From: Belnapia mucosa | GTDB taxonomy: Bacteria > Pseudomonadota > Alphaproteobacteria > Acetobacterales > Acetobacteraceae | Length of the DNA: 64,000 nt | Direction of reading: 5' to 3' | NCBI RefSeq assembly: GCF_016775475.1 | Contig: NZ_JAEUXJ010000001.1 | Coordinates: 1-64,000 of the forward strand | Shown here: in pieces, positions 36,922 to 44,735 of the stretch | Layout: each line of letters begins with the position of its first letter | How positions within the stretch are numbered: the stretch's first letter is position 1 | Translations under genes and position numbers: made by a program | Notes under the pieces: model-generated | Databases searched by the model: none | What the model was told of the DNA's origin: nothing | The model's input: the letters and a program-made list of their open reading frames with translations, nothing else

Positions 36922-37329
36922 TCAAACCAGCACCACGTCAAGCCGTGGCAGGCGGGTGAATCCGGCATCGCCGGTGACGAAGCGGCGCGGCGCGGGCAGG
37001 GCCAGGCAGCAGGCGGCCTGGATGGCATCCGGGGTGCGCAGCCGATGCCGGGCGCGCAAGACCGTCGCGGCATCGATGACCGCGGGCGAGAGCGGCACCA
37101 CCGTCAGCCCGGATGCGGCAAAGAGTCGGTCATAGGCGGCAACCAGCGCTTCCTGCCGCTCCCGCAAGGACCGCACCCGGCATTCGAGGCGGCTCAGCTC
37201 CGAGACGGCGATCCGTGCCCCCGGATGCTCCTGCCGCAGGGTTGCGAGGCAATCCCGCACCCGCCCGGCAAAGGGTTCCGCGGCTTCGACCTGGTAGATC
37301 AGGATGCAGGCATCGAGGAAGAGGTACAC
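36922..37329 (-). CDS. VapC-like PIN-domain toxin
   Basis: This 135-residue PIN-domain ribonuclease is likely the toxin of a toxin-antitoxin pair. The acidic catalytic set is visible: LFLDACILIYQVE (first Asp), SELSRLECRV (Glu), TPDAIQAA (Asp) and VTGDAGFTRL (Asp). It starts at GTG 37329 with GGGAG upstream and is 3 bases after the antitoxin stop. VapC toxins usually cleave tRNA or rRNA; this target is unknown. Confidence 0.88.
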   Translation of the reverse strand: MYLFLDACILIYQVEAAEPFAGRVRDCLATLRQEHPGARIAVSELSRLECRVRSLRERQEALVAAYDRLFAASGLTVVPLSPAVIDAATVLRARHRLRTPDAIQAACCLALPAPRRFVTGDAGFTRLPRLDVVLV

Positions 37330-37332
37330 GAC

Positions 37333-37605
37333 CTACTCCCAGGCTGCCCTCTCCTCCGCCAGGGCGGCGTCAAGCCGGGCCCGCGGCTCGCCAGGGCTCG
37401 CCTCCTCCGCCAGCAGCAGCGACCAGATGTCCGGCCCGGGACGGGCAGCCGCCGCCAACTGCTGCAGCCTTTCGTAATCGGCGAGGCTGAGGACCACGCA
37501 ATCCGGCTGGTTGCGGCGGATCACCTGCACCGGCCCGTTCGGCAAGACCTCGTCCAGGGCAGCGAGACCGCGGCGCTTGATCTCGGCGGCGGGCAGGGTC
37601 TGCAA
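37333..37605 (-). CDS. Phd/YefM-like antitoxin
   Basis: This 90-residue protein has the N-terminal Phd/YefM DNA-binding fold (MQTLPAAEIKRRGLAALDEV, then PVQVIRRNQPDCVVLSLADY ERL) and a helical C-terminal tail (ARLDAALAEERAAWE) that would mask the toxin. It starts at TTG 37605 with GGAG 7 bases upstream. An operator-like dyad sits 12 bases upstream of the start, consistent with autoregulation. Confidence 0.85.
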   Translation of the reverse strand: MQTLPAAEIKRRGLAALDEVLPNGPVQVIRRNQPDCVVLSLADYERLQQLAAAARPGPDIWSLLLAEEASPGEPRARLDAALAEERAAWE

Positions 37606-37616
37606 GAACTTACTCC

Positions 37617-37641
37617 GGTACTCAATCCAGTACCAGATATA
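37617..37641 (-). promoter_or_regulatory. Candidate autoregulatory operator and -10 of the toxin-antitoxin operon
   Basis: A perfect dyad GGTACT-6-AGTACC occupies 37617-37634, between a TATATC -10-like hexamer on the minus strand (37636-37641) and the antitoxin ribosome site. Phd-type antitoxins bind palindromes in this position. The -35 is not clear. Confidence 0.5.
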
Positions 37642-37661
37642 GAAGCGCCTTGGCCGATCCG

Positions 37662-38159
37662 CTAGATCCGCTGGTGCAGCGCGCAGACCAGGGTAAACAG
37701 CCGCCGCGCCGTCTCGAAATCGAGGCCGATCCGCCCATCGAGGCGCGCCACCAGCAGCTCCGCCCCTTCATTGTGCAGGCCGCGCCGGCCCATATCGATC
37801 GCCTGGATGCGCGCCTCGTGCCCACCCTCGGTCACCGCCTGCTCATGGCTTTCGACGATCAGGTGGTAGTCCTTGATCAGCCGCCGGAAGGGGCCGAGCG
37901 CCAGCGCCACCGCCCGCACCGGCACCTCCGCCGCGTCGCGGATATCGAAGACCAGCCTTCCGTCGCGCACGCAGAGAAAGAGCACGAAGGGCCCGCCCGC
38001 CACGCCATGCGGGTCGAAGCTGTTGCTCGCCAGCAGGTCCTGCACCGCCTGGCGCCGGTCCGCCTCGGCATAGGCCGAGGGCAGGGGGCTCGCATCCGGC
38101 AATTCCAGCCGCGCGATGCGCCGTGCGGGCCCCGTCGCGGATCGGTCGGTCTCAGGCAT
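37662..38159 (-). CDS. UPF0262 family protein
   Basis: This 165-residue protein belongs to the alphaproteobacterial UPF0262 family, whose function is unknown. Conserved blocks are ASNSFDPHGVAGGPFVLFL, RLVFDIRDAAEVPV, LGPFRRLIKDYHLIVESH and QAIDMGRRGLHNEGAELL, ending FETARRLFTLVCALH. ATG 38159 overlaps the DUF983 stop by 8 bases, so the two are coupled. No catalytic motif is recognisable. Confidence 0.88.
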   Translation of the reverse strand: MPETDRSATGPARRIARLELPDASPLPSAYAEADRRQAVQDLLASNSFDPHGVAGGPFVLFLCVRDGRLVFDIRDAAEVPVRAVALALGPFRRLIKDYHLIVESHEQAVTEGGHEARIQAIDMGRRGLHNEGAELLVARLDGRIGLDFETARRLFTLVCALHQRI

Positions 38160-38631
38160 TCCGGTCGGGCAGCCCTTCCAGCCGGGGCTCGGCCAATCGG
38201 GGCTCGGCCTTGGCCGGCTCCGCCGCGTCCTCATCCTCCGACCCGATACCCAGCGTGCTCATCCAGCCCACCACCGCGCCCTTGATGGGCCGCAGCATCA
38301 GGATGCAGAGGACGGTGAAGAGAGGCAACCAGATCACCATGTGCAGCCACATCGGCGGCTGATAGGCCTTCTCCACCATGAACACCCCGGGCACCAGCAG
38401 GTGGCCGACCAGGAAGATGGTGAAATAGGGTGGGGCATCATCGGCCCTCAGCCGCCCGAGCGGGGCCCCGCAATGGGCGCATTCCGGGACCAGCCGCAGA
38501 TAGCCCGCGAAGACCCGTCCCACCCCGCAATAGGGGCATCGGTTGGCGACGCCGCGGCGCACCGCGGTCCCGAGCGGCGGCGCGACCCAGCGCCGGGTCC
38601 CGTCCTCCACTCCTCCGGCTGTCCAGCGCAT
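38152..38631 (-). CDS. DUF983 family membrane protein
   Basis: This 159-residue protein has an N-terminal zinc-ribbon-like pair, CPYCGVGRVFAGYL and CAHCGAPL, followed by two membrane spans (about 70-90 and 98-118, including PMWLHMVIWLPLFTVLCILM). DUF983 proteins often lie near cytochrome oxidase genes, but there are none here. ATG 38631 has AAGGAGA at good spacing. It is upstream of and overlapping UPF0262. The function is unknown. Confidence 0.85.
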   Translation of the reverse strand: MRWTAGGVEDGTRRWVAPPLGTAVRRGVANRCPYCGVGRVFAGYLRLVPECAHCGAPLGRLRADDAPPYFTIFLVGHLLVPGVFMVEKAYQPPMWLHMVIWLPLFTVLCILMLRPIKGAVVGWMSTLGIGSEDEDAAEPAKAEPRLAEPRLEGLPDRNA

Positions 38632-38791
38632 CCGACTCTCCTTCGCGACCTGCGGTCGAAGCGCCGGAGCCTCGCCCTCCGTTCCCCGTGAAAGGGCCCC
38701 ACGGGTCCCCTGCCGCCGGAACGGTCCGCACCGACCGGGAACCGGTCCCGGCGGACGCTGTTCCAGCCGCAGACAACACGGGAGACGCCTC

Positions 38792-39301
38792 ATGGCAAGT
38801 ACGGCCCAGGATATCTACATTACCGGCCTCAAGAACGCCCATGCGCTGGAAGTCCAGGCGATGCAGCTGCTCGAGCGCCAGGTCGAGCGCATCGAGAGCT
38901 ATCCGGAGATGGTCGGCCGGATGAAGCAGCATATCGAGGAGAGCCGGGTCCAGTCGCAGCGGCTGGAACAGATCCTCGAGCGCTTCGGCACCAGCAATTC
39001 CTCGCTGAAGGATTTCGGCACGGGTCTGATGGGCAATCTCGCTGCTATGGCGCATGCGCCGATGCAGGACGAGATCCTGAAGAACACCTTCGCCAACTAT
39101 GCCTTCGAGCATTTCGAGATCGCCTCCTATCGCGGCCTGATCGAGATGGCGCAGGCGGCGGGCGACCAGCAGGGCATCGCGCTGCTGCAGCAGAGCCTCC
39201 AGGAGGAGGTGCAGATGGCCGAGTTCATCGGCCAGAACCTGCCGCAGACGGTGCAGAAGTATATCCAGCTCGAGACCAGCGGGCAGAAGTCGGGCATCTA
39301 G
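38792..39301 (+). CDS. Ferritin-like DUF892 (YciE/YciF) protein
   Basis: This 169-residue all-helical protein is of the ferritin-like DUF892 family. Helices read YITGLKNAHALEVQAMQLLE, VGRMKQHIEESRVQSQRLEQ, TFANYAFEHFEIASYRGLIE and LLQQSLQEEVQMAEFIGQ. Carboxylate/His residues in the second pair (E-x-x-H-F-E, E-E-x-x-M-A) could bind a di-metal centre. Relatives are stress-induced. GGGAGA precedes the ATG. The stop TAG is shared with the left terminus of a palindromic element. Confidence 0.88.
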   Translation: MASTAQDIYITGLKNAHALEVQAMQLLERQVERIESYPEMVGRMKQHIEESRVQSQRLEQILERFGTSNSSLKDFGTGLMGNLAAMAHAPMQDEILKNTFANYAFEHFEIASYRGLIEMAQAAGDQQGIALLQQSLQEEVQMAEFIGQNLPQTVQKYIQLETSGQKSGI

Positions 39302-39404
39302 AGCAGTTTCCGTTCGCCTAGGCTCACGGAAGCCGCTCCAGCTTGTTGTTTGAGCGAGCAAAGTACTCCGATCAGGTGATCCCACCTGATCGGAGTTTGC
39401 TCTA
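39299..39404. repeat. Bipartite palindromic element with 7-bp inverted termini
   Basis: The element runs from TAGAGCA (39299) to TGCTCTA (39404), perfect inverted ends. The left hairpin (39301-39338) pairs GAGCAGTTTCCGT with ACGGAAGCCGCTC (11 of 13, plus a wobble). The right hairpin (39356-39402) has a perfect 14-bp stem ACTCCGATCAGGTG/CACCTGATCGGAGT and an outer 6-bp extension GAGCAA/TTGCTC around a 3-base bulge. It supplies the stop codon of the DUF892 gene and may terminate transcription between convergent genes. Confidence 0.65.
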
Positions 39405-39420
39405 AGCCCGACCTAAGGCG

Positions 39421-40068
39421 TCAGGCCGGGGCGGTGGCCAGCAGCGCCATCGCCCCTGCTGCCGCGCAGGGCTCGATCACCGCCAGCCCGGCGGCATCCT
39501 CGGCCGCGGCCACATGCCCGGCCATGCCGGTGCAGCCCAGCACGATCGCGCCCGCCCCGGTCGAGGCCAATGCCCGCGCCGCTTCGCGGATGCGGGATCG
39601 CGGCGCCTCCGGATCGGTCAGCACCTCCATCGGCAGGTCGAGCGGGGTCCAGCCGACCAGCCGCTCCTCCACACCCATAGAGCGCAGCGCCAGGCGCTGC
39701 CGGGCCTCGCTGGCGGCGACGAAGCCGATGACCCCGAAGCGCTCCGCCCGGGTCAGCGCCGCGGCCACGGCGCAGCGGAACATCCCGAGCACCGGCCGCC
39801 GCGTGGTGGCGCGCACCGCCTCGAAGCCGGGATCGGAGACGCAGGCGATCACATAGGCCGCCGCATCCTCCCGCTCGACCCGCCGGCAGAGCGGCTCGGC
39901 AACGGAATGCCAGTCGCGCCAGCTGGCGATGGCGGGCGGGCCGTCTTCCAGCCGCACCACCTCGAACCGGCCGAGCGCCCCGAAGGGCGCCAGCGCCGCC
40001 GCGATCCCCTGGGTGCAGGAGAGCGAGGAATTCGGGTTGATGACCAGGATGCGGCCGGCGGCGCTCAC
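39421..40068 (-). CDS. Aspartate/glutamate (hydantoin-type) racemase family protein
   Basis: This 215-residue protein has the two-lobed Asp/Glu racemase fold with one catalytic Cys per lobe: YVIACVSDPGFEAV and AIVLGCTGMAGHV. The start RILVINPNSS is typical of hydantoin or allantoin racemase-like members. It is coupled by ATGA to the SDR gene upstream, so the two may act on the same substrate. No hydantoinase or carbamoylase is nearby, so the true substrate is uncertain. Confidence 0.85.
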   Translation of the reverse strand: MSAAGRILVINPNSSLSCTQGIAAALAPFGALGRFEVVRLEDGPPAIASWRDWHSVAEPLCRRVEREDAAAYVIACVSDPGFEAVRATTRRPVLGMFRCAVAAALTRAERFGVIGFVAASEARQRLALRSMGVEERLVGWTPLDLPMEVLTDPEAPRSRIREAARALASTGAGAIVLGCTGMAGHVAAAEDAAGLAVIEPCAAAGAMALLATAPA

Positions 40069-40808
40069 AGCATCTGCCCGCCATCGACGATGACGGTCTG
40101 CCCGGTGACCCAGCCGGCCAGCGGGCTTGCCAGGAACATCGCCACATTCGCCACCTCCTCCGGCGTGCCGAGGCGGCCGAAGGGGATGCTGCCCAGGATG
40201 GAATTGTAGAGCTTGGGATCGGAGCTCCGCCGCTGCTCCCAGGAGCCGCCGGGGAATTCGATCGAGCCGGGCGCGACCGCATTCACCCGGATGCCCTTCG
40301 GCGCATACATCGCCGCCTGGGAGGAGGTGTAGTTGATCAGCAGCGCCTTCACCGCCGCATAGGCCGGCGTCCGCACCGAGGGCCGGTAGCCCGAGATCGA
40401 GGAGACGTTAATGATGCTGCCCCCGGCCTTCTCCAGGAAGGGGAGGGCGGTATGCGTCGCCCGCACCGTCGCCATCACATCGACCGAGAGGCCGAGCGCC
40501 CAATGCTCCTCGGTATCCTGGGAGCCGAAGCCGCTGGCATTGTTCACCAGCACGTCGATCCCGCCGAGCGCCTCGGCCGCCGCCGCGACATAGGCCTTCA
40601 CCGCTGGCCCGTCGCCCAGGTCGCAGGGCGCCGCATGGGCCTGGACGCCGAGGGCCTCGATCTCCGCCCGCGCTGCCTCCAGCGGCCCGGCGCTGCGCGC
40701 GCAGATGGACACCGCCGCCCCGCCGCGGGCGAAGCCGAGCGCGATGGAGCGGCCGATGCCCCGGCTGCCGCCGCAGACCACCACCCGCTTGCCCTGGAAA
40801 TCGAACAT
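40065..40808 (-). CDS. SDR family oxidoreductase
   Basis: This 247-residue classical short-chain dehydrogenase has GGSRGIGR for NAD(P) binding (about 13-20), NNASG, a catalytic Ser in INVSSISGY, and an active-site region PAYAAVKALLINYTSSQAA with the Y-x3-K pair. The end GQTVIVDGGQML is family-typical. ATG 40808 is preceded by AGGAGGAG. It forms a two-gene operon with the racemase. A small palindrome TCGCG-TAA-CGCGA lies 73 bases upstream of the start and could be an operator. The substrate is unknown. Confidence 0.9.
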   Translation of the reverse strand: MFDFQGKRVVVCGGSRGIGRSIALGFARGGAAVSICARSAGPLEAARAEIEALGVQAHAAPCDLGDGPAVKAYVAAAAEALGGIDVLVNNASGFGSQDTEEHWALGLSVDVMATVRATHTALPFLEKAGGSIINVSSISGYRPSVRTPAYAAVKALLINYTSSQAAMYAPKGIRVNAVAPGSIEFPGGSWEQRRSSDPKLYNSILGSIPFGRLGTPEEVANVAMFLASPLAGWVTGQTVIVDGGQML

Positions 40809-41005
40809 GGCCCCGCTCCTCCTGACTTGGCGACAAGGCTGGCGAAGGCGGGACGGCAGGGCAAGGGTCCTGGCTGCCACTCGCGTAACGCGACAAAATG
40901 ACAGGCGGCTGCATCCATCGATGAGTTGTTTCAATTTCCGATAAATGCGATGGTATTTGGCACCGGACCGCGGCGGTGGGCGCAGGGGCCGGGGATCGAG
41001 GATCG

Positions 41006-42835
41006 ATGATGGGTGGGTGGCGGCCTAGGATGGCGGCGCGATTCGGGATGGCAGCCCTCGGACTGATTCTGGCCGGGACGCTGCCCGGCCAGGCCGCCAG
41101 CCTCGACGATCTCGGCTTCCCCCAGGGCTTCACCCTGCGCGGCCCCTTCGGCGGGGCCGAGGCCTTCTTCCCCCTGCCGCAGCGCCCCGGCCGGACCGAT
41201 CTGGAGCTGAACGTCACCGCCTCCCCGATGCTCGATGACCTCTCCTCGGTCACGGTCTATGCCGAGGATACGCCGCTTGGCACGCTGCGGGTGAACCAGG
41301 GCACGATCCGGGAGAGACTGCCGATCCCGCCCCGCTTCCTCACCGGGGAATTCCTCCGCCTTCGCTTCCAGGGCGACCAGGCGCTGCGCCGCGGCGTCGA
41401 ATGCTTCGACAACGACACACCGGCGGTCTGGACCCGGATCGAGCCCAGCACCCAGCTCCTCGCGGCGGAGGAGGGCAATCCCGGCCTCGGCGTGGTCTGG
41501 CGCCAGCTCTCGGGCAATGTCGGCATCTCGCTCCCGGCCAATCTCAGCACCGGCGATCTCGAAGCCGCCATCGCCGTCGCCATGGCGCTGACCAGCCGCG
41601 GCGCCCGGCCGGTGATGCTGCCGCCGAACGACCCCGGCGCGCATATCCGCATCGGCCCGGCGAGCACCCTTGCGCTGGAGCCGCGCGCCGATGGCGGCCA
41701 GCGCATCGTCGTGGCCGATGGCTCGGCGGCGGCGGCGCTGATTGCCATGGGCCAGGCGCTCCGCGTCTTCAACAGCACCGCGGCCAATGGCCGGCCCCTG
41801 CAGCGGGAGCCGCTGCACCACGACCTGATCAGCTTCATCGATCTCGACATTCCGCCCCAGGCGATCGACGTCTATGGCAGCGCCTCGCTCACCTTCGAAC
41901 TGCCGCTGAGCCGCCTGCCGGCCGGGCGCCGGCCGCAGGCGATGCTGCTGCGGGGCAAGAGCGCGACGGTGCCGCAGGGCGAGAGCCTGGTCGTCGCCCT
42001 TTATGCCGGGCGCCGCCTGGTCTGGTCGGAGACCTATCGGGGGCAGGTCGATCTGGACGGGGTGCGGGTGAACCTGCCGCCGGATCTGGTGCGGCACCGC
42101 ATGGCCGTGACCCTGCGGCTGGTGCGGGTCGGCATCCGGCGGAATTGCACCTATTCGGATGCGCTGAACATGCAGCTGCATGGCACCAGCCAGCTGGTGC
42201 TGACCGATGGCCCCATCCCGGCCGGGGATTTCGGCGGCCTCGCCTTTCCGGACACCATGCCGGCCCTGGTCCGGCTCGGCACCTCCCAGGCGACGGCCGC
42301 CGCGGCGGTGCCGCTGGTGGCCCGGCTGCTGGCCGATTCCGGCGCCCGGCCGGAATCGGTCGAGGTCAGCACCTCCGGCGCGCTCAACCGCCCCTTCATC
42401 GCCATCAGCGAGACCCTGCCGCCGGATCTGGCCGGCGCTGGCCTGCTGCGGCCCGACCGCAACCGCGTCACCATCGATATGCCGCGGGCCGGCACGCGGG
42501 TGGAGCTCGGCAATGTCGGCGCGGTGACGGTGGTGCAGCTGGCCAGCGCGGGCGCCATCCCCGGCCTCTGGGTCAGCCCGGGCACGCCGCAGAGCCTTGT
42601 CATCCCGCCGCGGGCGACGCTCACCACCGGCACCGTCGCGGTCTATGACGGCCGCGGCCTGCCGGTGACCTTCGATACCCGCAGCCCCGATGTAACGGTC
42701 GTCGAATCCGGGCCCGTCTCCGCCCCCTCGCTGCTGCAGCGCTGGCGGACTGAGCTGTTCATCGCCATCTGGCTCCTGGTGACGATCGCCGCGATCGGCG
42801 TCGTGATCCGCATCCGCCGCAGCCGGGCCGGGTAG
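41006..42835 (+). CDS. BcsB-like periplasmic polysaccharide-synthase partner
   Basis: This 609-residue protein has a signal peptide (MAALGLILAGTLPGQAAS) and a large periplasmic region made of repeated carbohydrate-binding-like and flavodoxin-like segments (VTVYAEDTPLGTLRVNQGTI, CFDNDTPAVWTRIEPSTQL). One C-terminal membrane anchor (about 580-602, ELFIAIWLLVTIAAIGVVIR) and a short basic tail complete it. This layout matches BcsB, the subunit that guides cellulose from the synthase across the periplasm. It lies 7 bases before a processive glycosyltransferase gene. The polymer may be cellulose or another beta-glycan. No bcsC, bcsZ or other bcs gene is present. Confidence 0.8.
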   Translation: MMGGWRPRMAARFGMAALGLILAGTLPGQAASLDDLGFPQGFTLRGPFGGAEAFFPLPQRPGRTDLELNVTASPMLDDLSSVTVYAEDTPLGTLRVNQGTIRERLPIPPRFLTGEFLRLRFQGDQALRRGVECFDNDTPAVWTRIEPSTQLLAAEEGNPGLGVVWRQLSGNVGISLPANLSTGDLEAAIAVAMALTSRGARPVMLPPNDPGAHIRIGPASTLALEPRADGGQRIVVADGSAAAALIAMGQALRVFNSTAANGRPLQREPLHHDLISFIDLDIPPQAIDVYGSASLTFELPLSRLPAGRRPQAMLLRGKSATVPQGESLVVALYAGRRLVWSETYRGQVDLDGVRVNLPPDLVRHRMAVTLRLVRVGIRRNCTYSDALNMQLHGTSQLVLTDGPIPAGDFGGLAFPDTMPALVRLGTSQATAAAAVPLVARLLADSGARPESVEVSTSGALNRPFIAISETLPPDLAGAGLLRPDRNRVTIDMPRAGTRVELGNVGAVTVVQLASAGAIPGLWVSPGTPQSLVIPPRATLTTGTVAVYDGRGLPVTFDTRSPDVTVVESGPVSAPSLLQRWRTELFIAIWLLVTIAAIGVVIRIRRSRAG

Positions 42836-42842
42836 GGCACCC

Positions 42843-44735
42843 ATGCTCCAGCGCCGCCCGCGCGAGGATGAGACCATCGCCCGGCTGGTCGCCGACCGGC
42901 GGCTGGAAACGCAGGACATCATCCAGGCGCGCGACCAGGCGCGGAACTGGCGCACCAGCATCGGCGATGCGCTGATCGCCGAGGGCGCGATCAGCCATCG
43001 CGACTGGGCGGCGGCGTCGGCCCGCAGCACCGGCCTGCCGCTGGCCGATCTCATCGCCACGCCGCCCGATCCCGCGCTGCTCGATCCCGATGCGCGGATC
43101 GACTACCTCCAGCTCGGCCTGCTGCCCTGGCGGGTGGAGGGCGACCGCCTGATCATCGCCGCGCAGGACCCCGCCTCGGCGGAGGCCGCCGCCTGGGCGG
43201 CCGAGCATTTCTCCGGCTCCTCCATCGCCTGGGCGGTCACCACCAAATTCGACATCCTCTGGGCGCTGCAACACGCCTTCGACACGCTGGCGGATTACGA
43301 GGCGCGGGAGGCGCTCTACACCGCCGCGCCGCATCTCTCGGCCAAGACCACGGTGACGCGGTCGCAGCTCATTGCCGTCTGGATCGGCCTGTCGCTGCTG
43401 CTGATTGGCCTGCTGGTGGCGCCGCTCGCCACCACCGTGCTCGCCTCCGGCTTCGTCACCTTCTTCTACATGCTGAGCTTCGCCTTCCGCTTCCTCCTCA
43501 CCTGGGTCGGCGCGCACCATGATGTCGATATCTCGGTGACGGCGGAGGAGGTGGCGGCGCTGAATCCGGAGGAATTGCCGGTCTATACCGTGCTGGTGCC
43601 GATGTACCGGGAGCAGGAGGTGCTGCCGATCCTGGTCCATTCGATCCGCCGGATGGACTACCCGCGCGCCAAGCTCGATGTGAAGCTGGTGCTGGAGACG
43701 GACGACACCGAGACCATCGAGGCGGCGAAGGCGCTGCGCGCCGAGGGCATCTTCGAGATCATCCGGGTGCCGACCAGCCAGCCCAAGACCAAGCCCAAGG
43801 CCTGCAATTACGCCCTGCGCTTCGCCCGCGGCGAATACATCGTGGTCTTCGACGCCGAGGACATGCCGGAGCCCGATCAGCTCAAGAAGGCGGTGGCGCT
43901 GTTCAAGCGCTCGCCTGAGCATGTCGCCTGCATTCAGGCCCGGCTGAACTACTTTAATCGGCGTGAGAATTTTCTCACCCGCATGTTCACGCTCGAATAC
44001 AGCAACTGGTTCGACTACCTGCTGCCCGGGCTGCATGTGCTGAAGGTGCCGATCCCGCTCGGCGGCACCTCCAACCATTTCCGCACCAAGGTGCTGCGCG
44101 ACCTCGGCGCCTGGGATCCCTACAACGTCACCGAGGATGCCGATCTCGGCGTGCGGCTGACCCAGGCGGGCTATGAGGTCGCGGTGGTGAATTCCACCAC
44201 TTTCGAGGAAGCCAACGGCGTGCTGCGGAGCTGGATCAACCAGCGCAGCCGCTGGATCAAGGGCTACATGCAGACCTGGCTGGTGCATATGCGCCATCCG
44301 ATGCGGCTCTATCGCCGGCTCGGCTTCGTCGGCTTCTGGGGCTTCCAGTTCTTCGTCGGCTTCCCGGTGCTGACCTCGCTGGTCAACCCGCTGCTCTGGT
44401 CCACGACGCTGATGGCGGTGGTCTTCGGCGCCGATGCGGTCTCCCGCATCTTCCCGCCGCCGGTGATCTACTTCGCGATGTTCAACCTCGTGGTCGGCAA
44501 CGCGATGTATGTCTACCTGACCATGGTGGCGGCGGCGAAGCGCGGCTGGTTCCAGCTGATGCCCTGGGCGCTGCTGGCGCCGGCCTATTGGGTGCTGCAT
44601 TCGGTCGCCGCCTACAAGGCGATCTGGCAGCTCATCGTCGCGCCGCATTACTGGGAGAAGACCCAGCACGGCACCTCCACCACCACCCAGCAGACCCTGG
44701 CCGCCATCGCCGGGGGCAGCCACGGGGCAGGATGA
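42843..44735 (+). CDS. Processive family-2 glycosyltransferase with N-terminal MshEN/GspE_N domain
   Basis: This 630-residue inner-membrane polysaccharide synthase starts with an MshEN-type domain (about residues 10-150; RTSIGDALIAEGAISHRDW, RIDYLQLGLLPWRVEGDRL). Such domains bind c-di-GMP in MshE and NfrB. Two membrane spans (about 178-225) and the GT2 catalytic domain follow: VLVPMYRE, the first Asp in LETDDTE, VFDAEDMPEPDQ, VTEDADLGVRL and QRSRWIKGYMQTW. These are the D, DxD, TED and Q-x-x-R-W motifs of processive synthases. About four more spans end the protein. The first MshEN motif keeps its glutamine, but in the second the usual Gln is Arg and RLG is SIG, so ligand binding is doubtful. 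No PilZ domain is present. It is coupled to its flanking genes by 7-base spacing upstream and overlap downstream. Confidence 0.88.
   Translation: MLQRRPREDETIARLVADRRLETQDIIQARDQARNWRTSIGDALIAEGAISHRDWAAASARSTGLPLADLIATPPDPALLDPDARIDYLQLGLLPWRVEGDRLIIAAQDPASAEAAAWAAEHFSGSSIAWAVTTKFDILWALQHAFDTLADYEAREALYTAAPHLSAKTTVTRSQLIAVWIGLSLLLIGLLVAPLATTVLASGFVTFFYMLSFAFRFLLTWVGAHHDVDISVTAEEVAALNPEELPVYTVLVPMYREQEVLPILVHSIRRMDYPRAKLDVKLVLETDDTETIEAAKALRAEGIFEIIRVPTSQPKTKPKACNYALRFARGEYIVVFDAEDMPEPDQLKKAVALFKRSPEHVACIQARLNYFNRRENFLTRMFTLEYSNWFDYLLPGLHVLKVPIPLGGTSNHFRTKVLRDLGAWDPYNVTEDADLGVRLTQAGYEVAVVNSTTFEEANGVLRSWINQRSRWIKGYMQTWLVHMRHPMRLYRRLGFVGFWGFQFFVGFPVLTSLVNPLLWSTTLMAVVFGADAVSRIFPPPVIYFAMFNLVVGNAMYVYLTMVAAAKRGWFQLMPWALLAPAYWVLHSVAAYKAIWQLIVAPHYWEKTQHGTSTTTQQTLAAIAGGSHGAG

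Noticed and set aside
41006..44735. Canonical cellulose synthase operon (bcsAB)
   Set aside because: PilZ, bcsC and bcsZ are missing and the synthase has an N-terminal MshEN domain, so I do not assign bcsA/bcsB symbols.
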